Assembly (NCBI RefSeq): GCF_012027725.1
Contig: NZ_SJOU01000005.1
Span: forward strand, 1-64,000
Direction: 5' to 3'
From: Olsenella sp. SW781
GTDB lineage: Bacteria; Actinomycetota; Coriobacteriia; Coriobacteriales; Atopobiaceae
Length of the DNA stretch: 64,000 bases
The translations under genes were made by a program, and so were the position numbers. Shown in pieces: positions 25,524-34,915 of the stretch (positions are counted from its first letter, which is position 1; each line of letters opens with the position of its first letter). Under the pieces are notes generated by a model. It did not search any database. It was not told the DNA's origin and worked only from the letters and a program-made list of their open reading frames with translations.

Positions 25524-26447
25524 CTAGGCCGTGAGGTACACCATCGCGATGATGAGGCCAAAGCCCACGATCTCCGCAGGCGAGAAGGACGTGCCCAGCC
25601 ACGCGACCGTGGCCACCGTCGCCGTGACCGGCTCGATGGTCCCGAGCAGGCTCGCGCGCATGGATCCGGCGTCGTGCACCCCCTGCAGGTAGAGGGCATA
25701 CGCCCCGAAGGTCCCCACCACGACGCAGCCCACGAGCACCGCCACAGCGAGCGCGTCGAGCTCGGGCATGTGCTCCCAGGGCCGGTAGGCCACGGAGAGG
25801 ATGAGCCCCGAGGCGAGAAAAGCGAGCCCGTTGACCGTGAAGTTCCCCCACCGCGCCATCGGGCGCGCCGGCAGGATGGAGAGGCACGCCGCCGCCCCCG
25901 CGCAGGCGAGCCCCCAGAAGAGCCCCTCGGGCGGCAGGCTCAGCGACCCGGGGTTGCCGCCCGTCGCCACGAGATAGGTCCCCACCAGGGCAAGGACCAC
26001 CCCGAACGCCTCGCGGCGGCGGGGCCGGCGGCGCGTGCTCACGCACACGAACGCGAGCACGAGCACCATGCCCAGGCTCTGCATGATCGTGGCGGTGGCG
26101 GAGTTGGTCCAGTCGATGGCCTCGAGGTAGGCCACCTGCGAGAAGAGGATGGCCCCCAGGCTCACGCCCAGGATGGCGGCGAGGTCGCGCGGGTGGCGCC
26201 ACACGCCCGCGAGCTGCTCCCGCCCGCGGGAGGTGGCGGCCGCGGCCGCGAGGAAGAGCCAGCACGCGGAGAGCTCGCGCACGCAGACGAGCCAGAGCGG
26301 GTCGATGGCGTAGGCGTCCATGAGCCACTTGGAGACGGTGCCGTTGAGGCCCCAGAAGGTCCCTCCCACGAGCGTCGCCACGATGCCGCGGCGCACGCGG
26401 CGGCGGCGCTCGAGGTCTCTCTCAGACAGCTGGTTCTTCTCGGCCAC
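25524..26447 (-). CDS. EamA/DMT-superfamily exporter
   Basis: A 307-residue protein with ten hydrophobic helices and two EamA repeats (GGTFWGLNGTVSKWLMD in the first; GTFGAYALYLQGVHDAGSMRASLLGTIEPVTATVATVAWLG in the second). Members export metabolites or amino acids; the substrate is unknown. The GTG ending at 26447 has GGGAGGG five bases upstream and is immediately followed by codons for AEKNQ that contain the decamer CGAGAAGAAC. A longer frame upstream lacks family similarity and crosses a hairpin. Confidence 0.88.
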   Translation of the reverse strand: MAEKNQLSERDLERRRRVRRGIVATLVGGTFWGLNGTVSKWLMDAYAIDPLWLVCVRELSACWLFLAAAAATSRGREQLAGVWRHPRDLAAILGVSLGAILFSQVAYLEAIDWTNSATATIMQSLGMVLVLAFVCVSTRRRPRRREAFGVVLALVGTYLVATGGNPGSLSLPPEGLFWGLACAGAAACLSILPARPMARWGNFTVNGLAFLASGLILSVAYRPWEHMPELDALAVAVLVGCVVVGTFGAYALYLQGVHDAGSMRASLLGTIEPVTATVATVAWLGTSFSPAEIVGFGLIIAMVYLTA

Positions 26448-26507
26448 GTGCCCTCCCCTGCTCGTTACGGCCCGCGATAGCCTACCATCTTCCGGGCCTT
26501 TCCCGCC

Positions 26508-26591
26508 CATCAAATCTCTCCGCGGATTTCTGGCACTTTCAAGGGTCTCAGAGGGCCCCAAAGTGCCAGAAATCCGCGGAGAGATTTGATG
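26508..26591. repeat. Perfect 32-bp inverted repeat in a divergent intergenic region
   Basis: Arms 26508-26539 and 26560-26591 are exact reverse complements around a 20-base loop. It lies between divergently transcribed genes (EamA minus, M16 protease plus), so it is not a simple shared terminator. A second long hairpin (26621-26692) follows directly. Confidence 0.9.
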
Positions 26592-26592
26592 C

Positions 26593-26692
26593 GCGCCGCT
26601 GGCGTCAGGTTTGCCTGGCACGCGCCGCTGGCGTCAGGTTTGTTTGGCACGCCGCTATCGGTGTGCCAAACAAACCTGACGCCAGCGGCGCG
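26593..26692. repeat. Long hairpin of the GGCGTCAGGTTT family, copy 1, with tandem partial unit
   Basis: Arms 26621-26650 and 26663-26692 pair perfectly over 30 bp with a 12-base loop. The left arm is tandemly duplicated (26593-26621 and 26622-26650, two mismatches). The core GGCGTCAGGTTTGTTTGGCAC is shared with the hairpin at 47538-47607. Located in the 5' region of the M16 gene. Confidence 0.85.
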
Positions 26693-26739
26693 GCCTCCTG
26701 CGCTATGCTCAGCTGAGAGAAAACGACAAGGGAGGAACC

Positions 26740-29667
26740 ATGAGCGAGAAGGACTTTCTCGCGGCGGACCCCGCGCTCGCCGTCGGCACGCGTCACGCGG
26801 GGTTCACCGTCACCGGCGTCGAGCGCCTGCCCGAGATCTCCGGCCACGCCTACCTCATGCGCCACGACGCCACCGGCGCGCGGGCGCTCTGGCTTGCCTG
26901 CGCGGACGTGAACCGCGCCTTTGCCATCGGCTTCAGGACGCCCCCGGCCGACGACACGGGCGTCTTCCACATCATCGAGCACTCGGTGCTCTGCGGGTCG
27001 GACCGCTACCCGGTCAAGGAGCCCTTCGTCAACCTGCTCAAGACGAGCATGCAGACCTTCCTCAACGCCATGACCTTCCCCGACAAGACGGTCTACCCCG
27101 TGGCCTCCACCAACGTGGCGGACCTCGAGAACCTCATGGGCGTCTACCTGGACGCGGTGCTGCACCCGGCCATCTACCGGCGCCCGCGGATCTTCGAGCA
27201 GGAGGGCTGGCACCTCGAGGTGGCTGACGACGGCTCGCTCAACTACAACGGCGTGGTGTTCAACGAGATGAAGGGTGCGCTCTCCGACCCCGACGATGCC
27301 CTCTATCAGGCCGTCGGCCGCGCGCTCTTCCCCGACACCTGCTACGGGCACGAGTCCGGCGGCAACCCGCGCGCCATCCCGTCGCTCACCTACGAGGCCT
27401 TCCTCGACGCTCACGCGCGCCACTACTCCCTGCCCAACAGCTACACGGTGCTCTACGGCGACCTCGACATCGACCGCGAGCTCGCCTTCATCGACGAGCG
27501 CTTCCGCGGGGCCGCGCGGCGCGGGGCCGGCGCGCCCAACCCGCTCGAGCTCCAGGCGCCGGTGCGCGCCGAGCGCACGACCCTCGAGATGGCGACCGCC
27601 CCCTCCAACTCCTCGGTCGGGCTCGCCTACGTCGTGGGCACCGCGGCGGAGCGCACGCGCGTCCTCGGAGCGGACATCCTGCTCGACGCGCTCTGCGGCT
27701 CCAACGAGGCGCCGCTCAAGCGCCGGGTGCTCGACGCCGGGCTCGCCGACGACTTCTCCGCCATCCTCGTGGACGGCGTGCTCCAGCCGCACGCGCTCCT
27801 CATCCTGCGGGGCCTGCGCGAGGGCGCGGGCGAGAGGTTCCGCGCGCTCGTGGAGGAGACGTGCGCCGAGCTCGCCGAGGGCGGCATCCCGCGCGACAAG
27901 CTCGAGGCCTCGCTCGCCCAGGCGGAGTTCAACCTGCGCGAGGGCGACTTCGGGGGCTACCCCGACGGAGTGGCGCTCTCCATAGCCGCGCTCTCCGGCT
28001 GGCTCTACGACGACGATCGCGCCCTCGACTACCTGCGCTACGAGGACGCACTCGCCGAGCTCAAGCGCGGGCTCGACGAGGGCTACTTCGAGCGGCTCCT
28101 GCGCGAGCTCGTCTGCGAGAGCGGGCACGCCGCCGAGGTCGAGCTCGTCCCGGTTGAGGAGGGCGACGACGCGGAGGAGGCCGCGGAGCTCGCGCGCCTG
28201 CGCGCGGGGATGGGCGAGAAGGACCTGGAGGCCGTGCGCGCGGAGGTCGCGGCGCTGCGCGCCGAGCAGGGGGCGCCGGACGCGCCCGAGGCGCTCGCCA
28301 CGCTCCCGCAGCTCACGCCCGCCGACATCGAGCCGCCCGCGCCCGAGCCCGCCCCGCTCGAGGTGGAGGCGCCCCTGCCCTGCGTGGCACACGAGCTGGA
28401 CACCCACGGCATCGACTACGTCTACCACTACTTTGACCTGCGCCGCCTTCCCCTGGAGGAACTCTCCTGGGCGGGCGTGCTCACCGACCTCCTGGGCCGG
28501 CTCGACACGGCACGCCACACGGCCTCCGACCTCGACACCCTCGTTGAGACGAACCTCGGGAGCCTCGACTTCTTCTGCGAGACCGCCACGCGCGACGACG
28601 ACCTCTCCTTCGCCGCCCCGCGCCTCGTGGTGGGCGCCTCGGCGCTCTCCGAGAAGGTGGGGTCGCTCGCCACGCTCCCCTCGGAGGTCTGGGGCGAGAC
28701 GAGCTTCGAGGACCTCGGGCGCATCCGAGACATCCTCACGCAGCGCAAGGTGTCCCTCGAGCAGTACTTCGTGGGCTCGGGGCACGCGGCGGCGAGCCAG
28801 CGCGCCAACACGTACTTCTCGGCGGCCGCCGTGGCGTCGAGCCGGATGGGCGGCCTGGACTACTACCTCTTCCTGCGCGACCTCCTCGCGCGCTGGGACG
28901 AGCTCTCGCCCGAGCTCCCGGGGCGCCTCTCGGCGCTTGCGGCGCGCGTCTTCACCGCCGACGAGGTGACCGTGAGCTTCACGGGCTCCGCCGACGACCG
29001 CGCGCGCTTCTGGGGGGCGGGCGGGACGCTCGGCCTCGCCCGCGCGGGCGAGGTGGCGCACGCCCTTGCGATCCCGACTCCCGAGCCGAGAAACGAGGGC
29101 TTCGTCATCCCGTCGCCCGTATGCTACGTGGCCCGGGCGTCCGGGCGCTCCGCCGCGGACGCCGGAGCCCCGGGCAAGTGGGCCGTCGCCGCGCGCGCCC
29201 TCTCCTACGACTACCTCTGGAACGAGGTCCGCGTGAAGGGCGGGGCCTACGGCTGCGGGTTCAAGCGCTCGACGGAGGGCCTCACGCTCTTCTGGTCGTT
29301 CCGCGACCCGTCCGTGGACGCCACGCTCGCCCGCTACGACGACGCCGCCGCATGGCTCGCCGGCTGGGAGCCGACCCCCGAGGAGCTGGACGGCTACGTG
29401 GTGGCCACCGTCGCGGCGCACGACGCCCCCCTGAAGCCGCGCCAGCTCGCGCGGCGCCAGGACGCGGCGCGCTTCGACGAGCGCCCGGCAGGCTGGCGCG
29501 ACGCCGTGCGCGAGCAGGAGCTCTCGGCCACGGCCGAGGGCCTGCGCGGGCTCGCCGCCGCCCTCGCGGACGAGGGCGCGCCGCACGGCGTCTGCGTCTT
29601 CGGCGGGCGCGAGGCCCTCGAGGCGAGCGGGCTCGACCTCCAGATCACCGAGCTCGTGAGCGAGTGA
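26740..29667 (+). CDS. M16C (presequence protease/insulinase-like) zinc metallopeptidase
   Basis: A 975-residue peptidase resembling PreP/Cym1. The inverted zinc motif HIIEH occupies residues 77-81 in FHIIEHSVLCGSDRYPVKEPF, with the downstream glutamate region NYNGVVFNEMKGA. Four M16 domains and a linker (about 480-530) fit the single-chain M16C length. It degrades short unstructured peptides. There is no signal peptide, so it is cytoplasmic. The stop overlaps the start of the KdpD-like gene (GTGA), so the histidine kinase is translationally coupled to it. Confidence 0.93.
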   Translation: MSEKDFLAADPALAVGTRHAGFTVTGVERLPEISGHAYLMRHDATGARALWLACADVNRAFAIGFRTPPADDTGVFHIIEHSVLCGSDRYPVKEPFVNLLKTSMQTFLNAMTFPDKTVYPVASTNVADLENLMGVYLDAVLHPAIYRRPRIFEQEGWHLEVADDGSLNYNGVVFNEMKGALSDPDDALYQAVGRALFPDTCYGHESGGNPRAIPSLTYEAFLDAHARHYSLPNSYTVLYGDLDIDRELAFIDERFRGAARRGAGAPNPLELQAPVRAERTTLEMATAPSNSSVGLAYVVGTAAERTRVLGADILLDALCGSNEAPLKRRVLDAGLADDFSAILVDGVLQPHALLILRGLREGAGERFRALVEETCAELAEGGIPRDKLEASLAQAEFNLREGDFGGYPDGVALSIAALSGWLYDDDRALDYLRYEDALAELKRGLDEGYFERLLRELVCESGHAAEVELVPVEEGDDAEEAAELARLRAGMGEKDLEAVRAEVAALRAEQGAPDAPEALATLPQLTPADIEPPAPEPAPLEVEAPLPCVAHELDTHGIDYVYHYFDLRRLPLEELSWAGVLTDLLGRLDTARHTASDLDTLVETNLGSLDFFCETATRDDDLSFAAPRLVVGASALSEKVGSLATLPSEVWGETSFEDLGRIRDILTQRKVSLEQYFVGSGHAAASQRANTYFSAAAVASSRMGGLDYYLFLRDLLARWDELSPELPGRLSALAARVFTADEVTVSFTGSADDRARFWGAGGTLGLARAGEVAHALAIPTPEPRNEGFVIPSPVCYVARASGRSAADAGAPGKWAVAARALSYDYLWNEVRVKGGAYGCGFKRSTEGLTLFWSFRDPSVDATLARYDDAAAWLAGWEPTPEELDGYVVATVAAHDAPLKPRQLARRQDAARFDERPAGWRDAVREQELSATAEGLRGLAAALADEGAPHGVCVFGGREALEASGLDLQITELVSE

Positions 29668-31181
29668 TCCCGGTGCTGCGGAGGGACGGCCCCCTCGCGT
29701 CGCTCCTCGTGACCGCGGGCCTGCTCGCGGGCGCCACGCTACTCGGGGCGGCGTGGCGCGCGGCGGGCCTCCAGGAGGCCACGGTCGTGGTGACCTACGT
29801 GCTCGCCGTCATCGGCGTGGCGCTCGCCACGCCAGGCGGGCCGTGGTGCCTCGCCGCCTCCGCGCTGTCCGTCCTCGCCTTCAACTTCTTCTTCGCCGCG
29901 CCGACGCTCTCCCTCGCGGCGCTCGACCCCGCCATGCCCGGGACCTTCGCGGTGATGTTCGTCGTGGCGCTCGTGGCGGGGCACCTCGCCGCCCGCCTGC
30001 GCCTCCAGGCCCGCGCGGCAGAGGCGGCCCGCGAGCGCACCCAGGCCCTGCTCGACCTCTCCCAGCGCCTCCAGGACTGCACCGCGGGGGCGGACGTCAT
30101 CGCCGCCCTGGCCGCGGCCGCCACGGGGACGCTGGGCCGCTCGCTCGCCTGGTACCCGACCGCCGGCGACGGGCGCGGGCTCGGCGAGCCCACGTTCTTC
30201 TCGGCAGACGGCTCGTCGGTCGTGGAGGAGGGCACGGTCGCGCTGCGCGCGCTCGCAAACGGCGCCCCCGCCGGGTCCGGGACGCCGGCCTTTGGCTCGG
30301 CATCCGGGCTCTACCAGCCCGTCGGCCCCGCGACGTGCCCGCACGGCGTGGCGGGGGTCGTCCCCGCAGCCGGCCTCTCGGCGGAGGAGCGCGACCTCTG
30401 GGGCTCCGTCTGCGGGCTCGTGGCCCTTGCGCTCGACCGCGTGGACGCCCTCGAGCAGCGCGAGGAGGAGGCGGTGCGCGCCCGCGACCAGAGGACCCGA
30501 GCCGACCTCCTGCGCTCCATCTCGCACGACCTGCGCACGCCGCTCACCTCGATCGCAGGCACCGCGGACGTCCTTCTTGAGGCGGGGCCGTCGCTCGACG
30601 ACGCGGCGCGCGGCCGCCTGCTCGCCGGGATCCGGGACGACGCCCGCTGGCTGCGCGACACCGTGGAGAACCTCCTCACGGTCACGCGCCTCGAGGAGGG
30701 AGGGGTGCGCCCGCTCGCGGACGTGGAGCTCGTGGACGACCTCGTCGAGGAGGCCCTGCGACACGCCGCGGCCGACCCCGCGCACCCCGTGCGCTTCGAG
30801 CCGCCTGAGGGGCCCCTGCTCGTGCGCGCCGACCCGTCGCTCGTGGTGCAGGCGCTCGTGAACCTGGTCAACAACGCCGTGGCCCACACGCCGGCCGGCT
30901 GCGCCGTCACGGTCTTCGCCGCGCGCTCGGGCGCGAGCGTCGAGCTCTGCGTGGCGGACGACGGCCCGGGCATCCCGGATTCCGAGAAGGACCTCATCTT
31001 CGAGGCCTTCCACAGCGGCTCGGGCACGCTGCCCGACGGCACCCGCAGCGCGGGCCTCGGCCTCTCCGTCTGCCGGGCCGTCGCGCGGGCCCACGGGGGC
31101 GGCATCTGCGTCCGCGACCGGAGGCCCCACGGCTCCGTCTTCGTCCTCTCCCTTCCCGCCGAGGAGGTTCCCGATGTCTGA
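29664..31181 (+). CDS. KdpD-like sensor histidine kinase lacking the KdpD/Usp domain
   Basis: A 505-residue membrane kinase. It begins directly with the four-helix DUF4118 segment of KdpD (about 10-105, including FNFFFAAPTLSLAALDP), then a GAF-like region (about 125-260), HisKA with RSISHDLRTPLTSIAG (His288), and a HATPase domain with LVNNAVAHT, DDGPGI and GLGLS. The N-terminal KdpD ATP-binding and Usp domains of E. coli KdpD are absent. The GTG at 29664 overlaps the upstream stop; the ribosome site is weak, suggesting coupling. It overlaps the regulator gene by 8 bp. Confidence 0.9.
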   Translation: MIPVLRRDGPLASLLVTAGLLAGATLLGAAWRAAGLQEATVVVTYVLAVIGVALATPGGPWCLAASALSVLAFNFFFAAPTLSLAALDPAMPGTFAVMFVVALVAGHLAARLRLQARAAEAARERTQALLDLSQRLQDCTAGADVIAALAAAATGTLGRSLAWYPTAGDGRGLGEPTFFSADGSSVVEEGTVALRALANGAPAGSGTPAFGSASGLYQPVGPATCPHGVAGVVPAAGLSAEERDLWGSVCGLVALALDRVDALEQREEEAVRARDQRTRADLLRSISHDLRTPLTSIAGTADVLLEAGPSLDDAARGRLLAGIRDDARWLRDTVENLLTVTRLEEGGVRPLADVELVDDLVEEALRHAAADPAHPVRFEPPEGPLLVRADPSLVVQALVNLVNNAVAHTPAGCAVTVFAARSGASVELCVADDGPGIPDSEKDLIFEAFHSGSGTLPDGTRSAGLGLSVCRAVARAHGGGICVRDRRPHGSVFVLSLPAEEVPDV

Positions 31182-31884
31182 CGCCCCACGCGAATCCGCG
31201 CTCGTGCTCGTCGTGGAGGACGACCCCGCGATCGCAAACCTCGTCCGCACCGCGCTCGAGTCGCACGGGGCCCAGGTGGCCGTGGCCGGGACTGCGCAGG
31301 AGGCCATCTCATGCGCGGCCGAGCTCTCGCCCCGGGTCATCCTGCTCGACCTGGGCCTCCCGGACGCGGACGGCATCGAGGTCGTCAGGCGGGTGCGCAC
31401 CTGGTCCCAGGGCCTCCCGATCATCGTGGTCTCCGCGCGCGCGGAGGACGCGGACAAGATCGGCGCCCTCGACGCCGGTGCGGACGACTACCTCGTGAAG
31501 CCCTTCTCGGTGGGCGAGCTTCTCGCCCGCGTGCGGGTGGCGCTTCGCCGCGCGAGCCACGAGCCCGGCCCGCCCGAGTCGCCCACCTTCGAGAACGGCG
31601 GGCTCACGATCGACTACGCGGCCGGGATCGCCCGCGCGAGCGGGGAGGAGCTCCGCCTCACGGCCATGGAGTACCGGCTGCTCGTCCTTCTCTCCAGAAA
31701 CGCCGACAAGGTCCTCACCCACCAGTACCTGCTCGAGCACGCCTGGGGCGAGGGGCAGGTGGGGGACCTCGCGTCGCTTCGCGTGCTCATGGCGTCCCTG
31801 CGCAAGAAGCTCGCCCGCACCGGGGCGGACGGCCTCATCCAGACCCACGTGGGCGTGGGCTATCGCCTGCTCCGCTCCTCCTGA
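31174..31884 (+). CDS. kdpE: KdpE-like OmpR-family response regulator
   Basis: A 236-residue regulator with receiver domain (VVEDDPAI, phospho-acceptor Asp59 in VILLDLGLPDADG, VKPFSVGELLARVRVALRR) and OmpR winged helix (LTAMEYRLLVLLSRNADKVLTHQYLLEHAWGEG). It resembles KdpE closely. No kdpFABC genes follow; the next genes are a P2-type ATPase and two RCK proteins, likely targets through the direct repeats at 31923-31972. Confidence 0.9.
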   Translation: MSDAPRESALVLVVEDDPAIANLVRTALESHGAQVAVAGTAQEAISCAAELSPRVILLDLGLPDADGIEVVRRVRTWSQGLPIIVVSARAEDADKIGALDAGADDYLVKPFSVGELLARVRVALRRASHEPGPPESPTFENGGLTIDYAAGIARASGEELRLTAMEYRLLVLLSRNADKVLTHQYLLEHAWGEGQVGDLASLRVLMASLRKKLARTGADGLIQTHVGVGYRLLRSS

Positions 31885-31922
31885 CGGCCCGTCGTCTCCG
31901 TCAGGCCGCCCCACCTGCGGCG

Positions 31923-31972
31923 TTAATGCGGTCTTTATTCCGTTGCACCCTCTCTTAACAGGGTCTTTATGC
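31923..31972 (+). promoter_or_regulatory. Two 18-bp direct repeats 32 bp apart before the P-type ATPase
   Basis: TTAATGCGGTCTTTATTC (31923-31940) and TTAACAGGGTCTTTATGC (31955-31972) share TTAANNNGGTCTTTATNC. The 32-bp register places both on the same face of the helix, as expected for OmpR/KdpE-type regulators. They lie between kdpE and the ATPase gene. Confidence 0.6.
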
Positions 31973-32073
31973 TTGTGGCGTGACATTTTGACCGTATGCC
32001 CGCCCGTCGCGGGCAGCCCGCGCGCGCTGACCTACCCTAGCCGCGTACGACAGCAGCGAGTAGGGAGGGCGCG

Positions 32074-34911
32074 ATGATGGCCAACGGTCAGACGCAGCCC
32101 GTCGCCGTGCAGAGGCTCACGGCGGACAGGGTCTTCTCGGCGCTGGGGACCTCCGCGGCGGGGCTCACGCAGGCCGACGCCGAGGCCCGTCAGGCAAGGC
32201 AGGGCAAGAACCTCATCCAGACCGAGAGGAGGAAGTCCCCGGTCCTGGCGTTTCTCTCCAACTTCACCCACCTCATGGCATGCCTTCTGTGGGCGGCGGG
32301 AATCATCGCCTTCGTGGCGGGGCTGCCGGAGCTGGGCGTGGCCGTGTGGATGGTGAACCTCATCAACGGGTGCTTCAGCTTCTGGCAGGAGTACCGCGCC
32401 GGAAAGGCGACGGACGCCCTCAAGAAGATGCTCCCCTCCTACGCCACCGTCATCCGCGACGGTCGGGAGCAGAAGATCCTCGCCGAGGACCTCGTGCCCG
32501 GCGACGTGATGGTGCTCGCGGAGGGCGACAAGATCTCCGCCGACGCCCGCGTGGTGCGCGCGAGCGACCTGCAGGTCAACCAGTCCACGCTCACCGGCGA
32601 GTCCAACCCCGTGCGCAAGACGGCGGACGCCGTGCTCGAGGAGGACCTCACGCAGGCGGAGACGCCCAACCTCGTGTTCGCGGGGACCTCGGTCTCGGAG
32701 GGCAACGGGCGCGTCGTGGTCACGCGCATCGGCATGGACACGGAGTTCGGAAAGATAGCGCACCTCACGCAGAACATGGAGGAGGCCGAGAGCCCGCTGC
32801 AGCGGCAGCTCAACCGCACGACCAAGCAGATCACGGTCTTCGCGGCCTGCATGGGCGTGGGCTTTTTCGCCCTCGACCAGCTCTTCGTGGGAAGCGAGTT
32901 CGCGGCGGCCTTCATCTTCTCCCTCGGCATGGTCGTGGCCTTCATCCCCGAGGGGCTCCTTCCCACGGTGACGCTCTCGCTCGCCATGGCCGTCCAGCGC
33001 ATGAGCAAGAGAAACGCCCTCGTGAAGAAGCTCAACTCCGTGGAGACGCTCGGCTCGTGCTCGGTCATCTGCACGGATAAGACGGGCACGCTCACGCAGA
33101 ACGAGATGACGGTGAGGCGCCTTTGGGCCGTGACGGCCGAGTACGAGGTCACGGGCGTGGGCTATGGGCCCGAGGGGGAGGTGCGCGTGGCGGGTCACCG
33201 CATGCAGGCCGCCTACGACGACGACCTGCGCCTGCTCGTGACCGGCGGGGCGCTCTGCTCCAACGCGCGCCTGCTCCCGCCCGAGGAGGAGGGCGGGCGC
33301 TACACCGTGCTCGGTGACCCCACCGAGGCGTGCCTGCTCGTGGCCGCCCAGAAGGCGGGCGTGGACCCCGCCGAGCAGGAGCGGGCATGGCCGCGCGTGC
33401 GCGAGCTTCCCTTCGAGAGCCGCCGCAAGCGCATGACAACGATCCACCAGCTGCCCGAGCCGCTCGACGGCGCACGACGCGTGGCCTTCGTCAAGGGCGC
33501 CCCGAACGAGATCTTGCGCCTCTCGACCCGCTGCCGCGCCTACGAGCAGACCGTCCCCATGACCGACGAGCTGCGCGAGAAGATCGCGGCGGCCAACGAC
33601 TCCTACGCCGCCGAGGGCCTGCGCGTCCTTGCCGTGGCCTATCGTCCGCTGCGCGCCGACGACGAGACGCTGCCGCGCTCGGTGAGCGCCTACGAGCCGG
33701 ACAACATCGAGCGCGACCTCGTCTTCGTGGGCCTCGAGGTCATGCAGGACCCGCCGCGCCCCGAGGTCGCCGACGCCGTGGAGCAGTGCCGGCGCGCCGG
33801 CATCCGCGTCATCATGATCACCGGCGACTACGGCCTCACCGCCGTCTCCATCGCGCGCAAGATCGGCATCGTGCGCGGCGAGCGGCCGCGGGTCCTCTCG
33901 GGCGTGGAGCTCGAGCGCATCAGCGACGACGAGCTCAAGGAGGCCCTCTCCGGCGAGGTGGTCTTCGCCCGCATGGCGCCCGAGCAGAAGCTCCGCGTGG
34001 TCGAGAACCTCCAGCAGATGGGCGAGATCGTGGCCGTCACGGGCGACGGCGTGAACGACTCCCCCGCCCTCAAGAAGGCCGACATCGGCGTGGCCATGGG
34101 CGTCACGGGCACCGACGTGGCCAAGGAGGCTGCCGACATGGTCCTTACCGACGACAACTTCGCCTCGATCGTCCACGCCATCGAGGAGGGCCGCGCGGTC
34201 TACGCCAACATCCGCAAGTTCATGCTCTACATCCTGAACTCCAACATGCCCGAGGCCGTGCCCTCGGCCGTCTACCTGCTCTCCGGCGGCGCGGTGCCGC
34301 TGCCGCTCACCACGATGCAGATCCTCACCATCGACCTCGGCACGGACATGCTGCCGGCCCTGGGCCTGGGGTGCGAGGCTCCGGAGGCCGACGTCATGGA
34401 CCGCCCGCCGCGCGACCCCAAGGAGCCCCTGCTCACGGGCAAGCTCATGCGCAAGGCCTTCCTCTGGTACGGGCTCATGGGCGGCGTGGTCTCCATGGCG
34501 GCCTACCTCTTCGCGCAGCTGGAGGCAGGGTGGGCGCCGGGAGCCGAGATGTTCGGCGTGGGCGCCGACCTCGACCCCGTCTACGTGCGCGCGACGACCA
34601 TGTGCCTCGCGGCGATCGTGTTCGCCCAGATCGGCCAGGTCCTGAACTGCCGCACCGAGACCGCCTCGGTCTTCTCGCGAGGGCTCTTCTCCAACCGTCA
34701 CATCAACGTCGGCATCGTCTTCGAGGTCTGCCTTATCGTGTTCATAACGCTCTTCCCGCCCTTCCAGGCGGTGTTCCACACGAGCCCGCTCGGGGCCTGG
34801 GACTACGCGTTCCTCTGCTGCCTGCCGCCGCTCGTGCTCGCGATCGAGGAGGCCAGGAAGGCCCTGTTCCGTCACGTCAAGCGGCGCCGCGAGGGCGCCG
34901 AGGGGAGGTAG
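32074..34911 (+). CDS. P-type cation ATPase with Na,K-ATPase (P2C)-like signatures
   Basis: A 945-residue transport ATPase. TGES actuator, phosphorylation site CTDKTGTLT (Asp335), KGAPNEIL nucleotide-binding and GDGVNDSPALKKADIG hinge motifs are intact. The transmembrane signatures are of the Na,K/H,K-ATPase type: PEGLLPTVTLSLA in M4; NSNMPEAVP in M5 with Ser723, Asn724 and Glu727; IDLGTDM in M6 with Asp754 and Asp758, followed by EADVMDRPPRDPK. The M8 aspartate of the third Na+ site is not seen (FAQIGQV). There is no beta subunit. Placed after KdpDE-like genes and before two RCK proteins, it probably moves K+ or Na+; substrate is inferred. Confidence 0.9.
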   Translation: MMANGQTQPVAVQRLTADRVFSALGTSAAGLTQADAEARQARQGKNLIQTERRKSPVLAFLSNFTHLMACLLWAAGIIAFVAGLPELGVAVWMVNLINGCFSFWQEYRAGKATDALKKMLPSYATVIRDGREQKILAEDLVPGDVMVLAEGDKISADARVVRASDLQVNQSTLTGESNPVRKTADAVLEEDLTQAETPNLVFAGTSVSEGNGRVVVTRIGMDTEFGKIAHLTQNMEEAESPLQRQLNRTTKQITVFAACMGVGFFALDQLFVGSEFAAAFIFSLGMVVAFIPEGLLPTVTLSLAMAVQRMSKRNALVKKLNSVETLGSCSVICTDKTGTLTQNEMTVRRLWAVTAEYEVTGVGYGPEGEVRVAGHRMQAAYDDDLRLLVTGGALCSNARLLPPEEEGGRYTVLGDPTEACLLVAAQKAGVDPAEQERAWPRVRELPFESRRKRMTTIHQLPEPLDGARRVAFVKGAPNEILRLSTRCRAYEQTVPMTDELREKIAAANDSYAAEGLRVLAVAYRPLRADDETLPRSVSAYEPDNIERDLVFVGLEVMQDPPRPEVADAVEQCRRAGIRVIMITGDYGLTAVSIARKIGIVRGERPRVLSGVELERISDDELKEALSGEVVFARMAPEQKLRVVENLQQMGEIVAVTGDGVNDSPALKKADIGVAMGVTGTDVAKEAADMVLTDDNFASIVHAIEEGRAVYANIRKFMLYILNSNMPEAVPSAVYLLSGGAVPLPLTTMQILTIDLGTDMLPALGLGCEAPEADVMDRPPRDPKEPLLTGKLMRKAFLWYGLMGGVVSMAAYLFAQLEAGWAPGAEMFGVGADLDPVYVRATTMCLAAIVFAQIGQVLNCRTETASVFSRGLFSNRHINVGIVFEVCLIVFITLFPPFQAVFHTSPLGAWDYAFLCCLPPLVLAIEEARKALFRHVKRRREGAEGR

Positions 34912-34915
34912 TGCC

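Noticed and set aside
26605-29586. Long open frame antisense to the M16 protease gene
   Set aside because: High GC gives long antisense frames. The translation is Arg/Gly/Val-rich low complexity with no domain, while the plus strand has a complete M16C protease.
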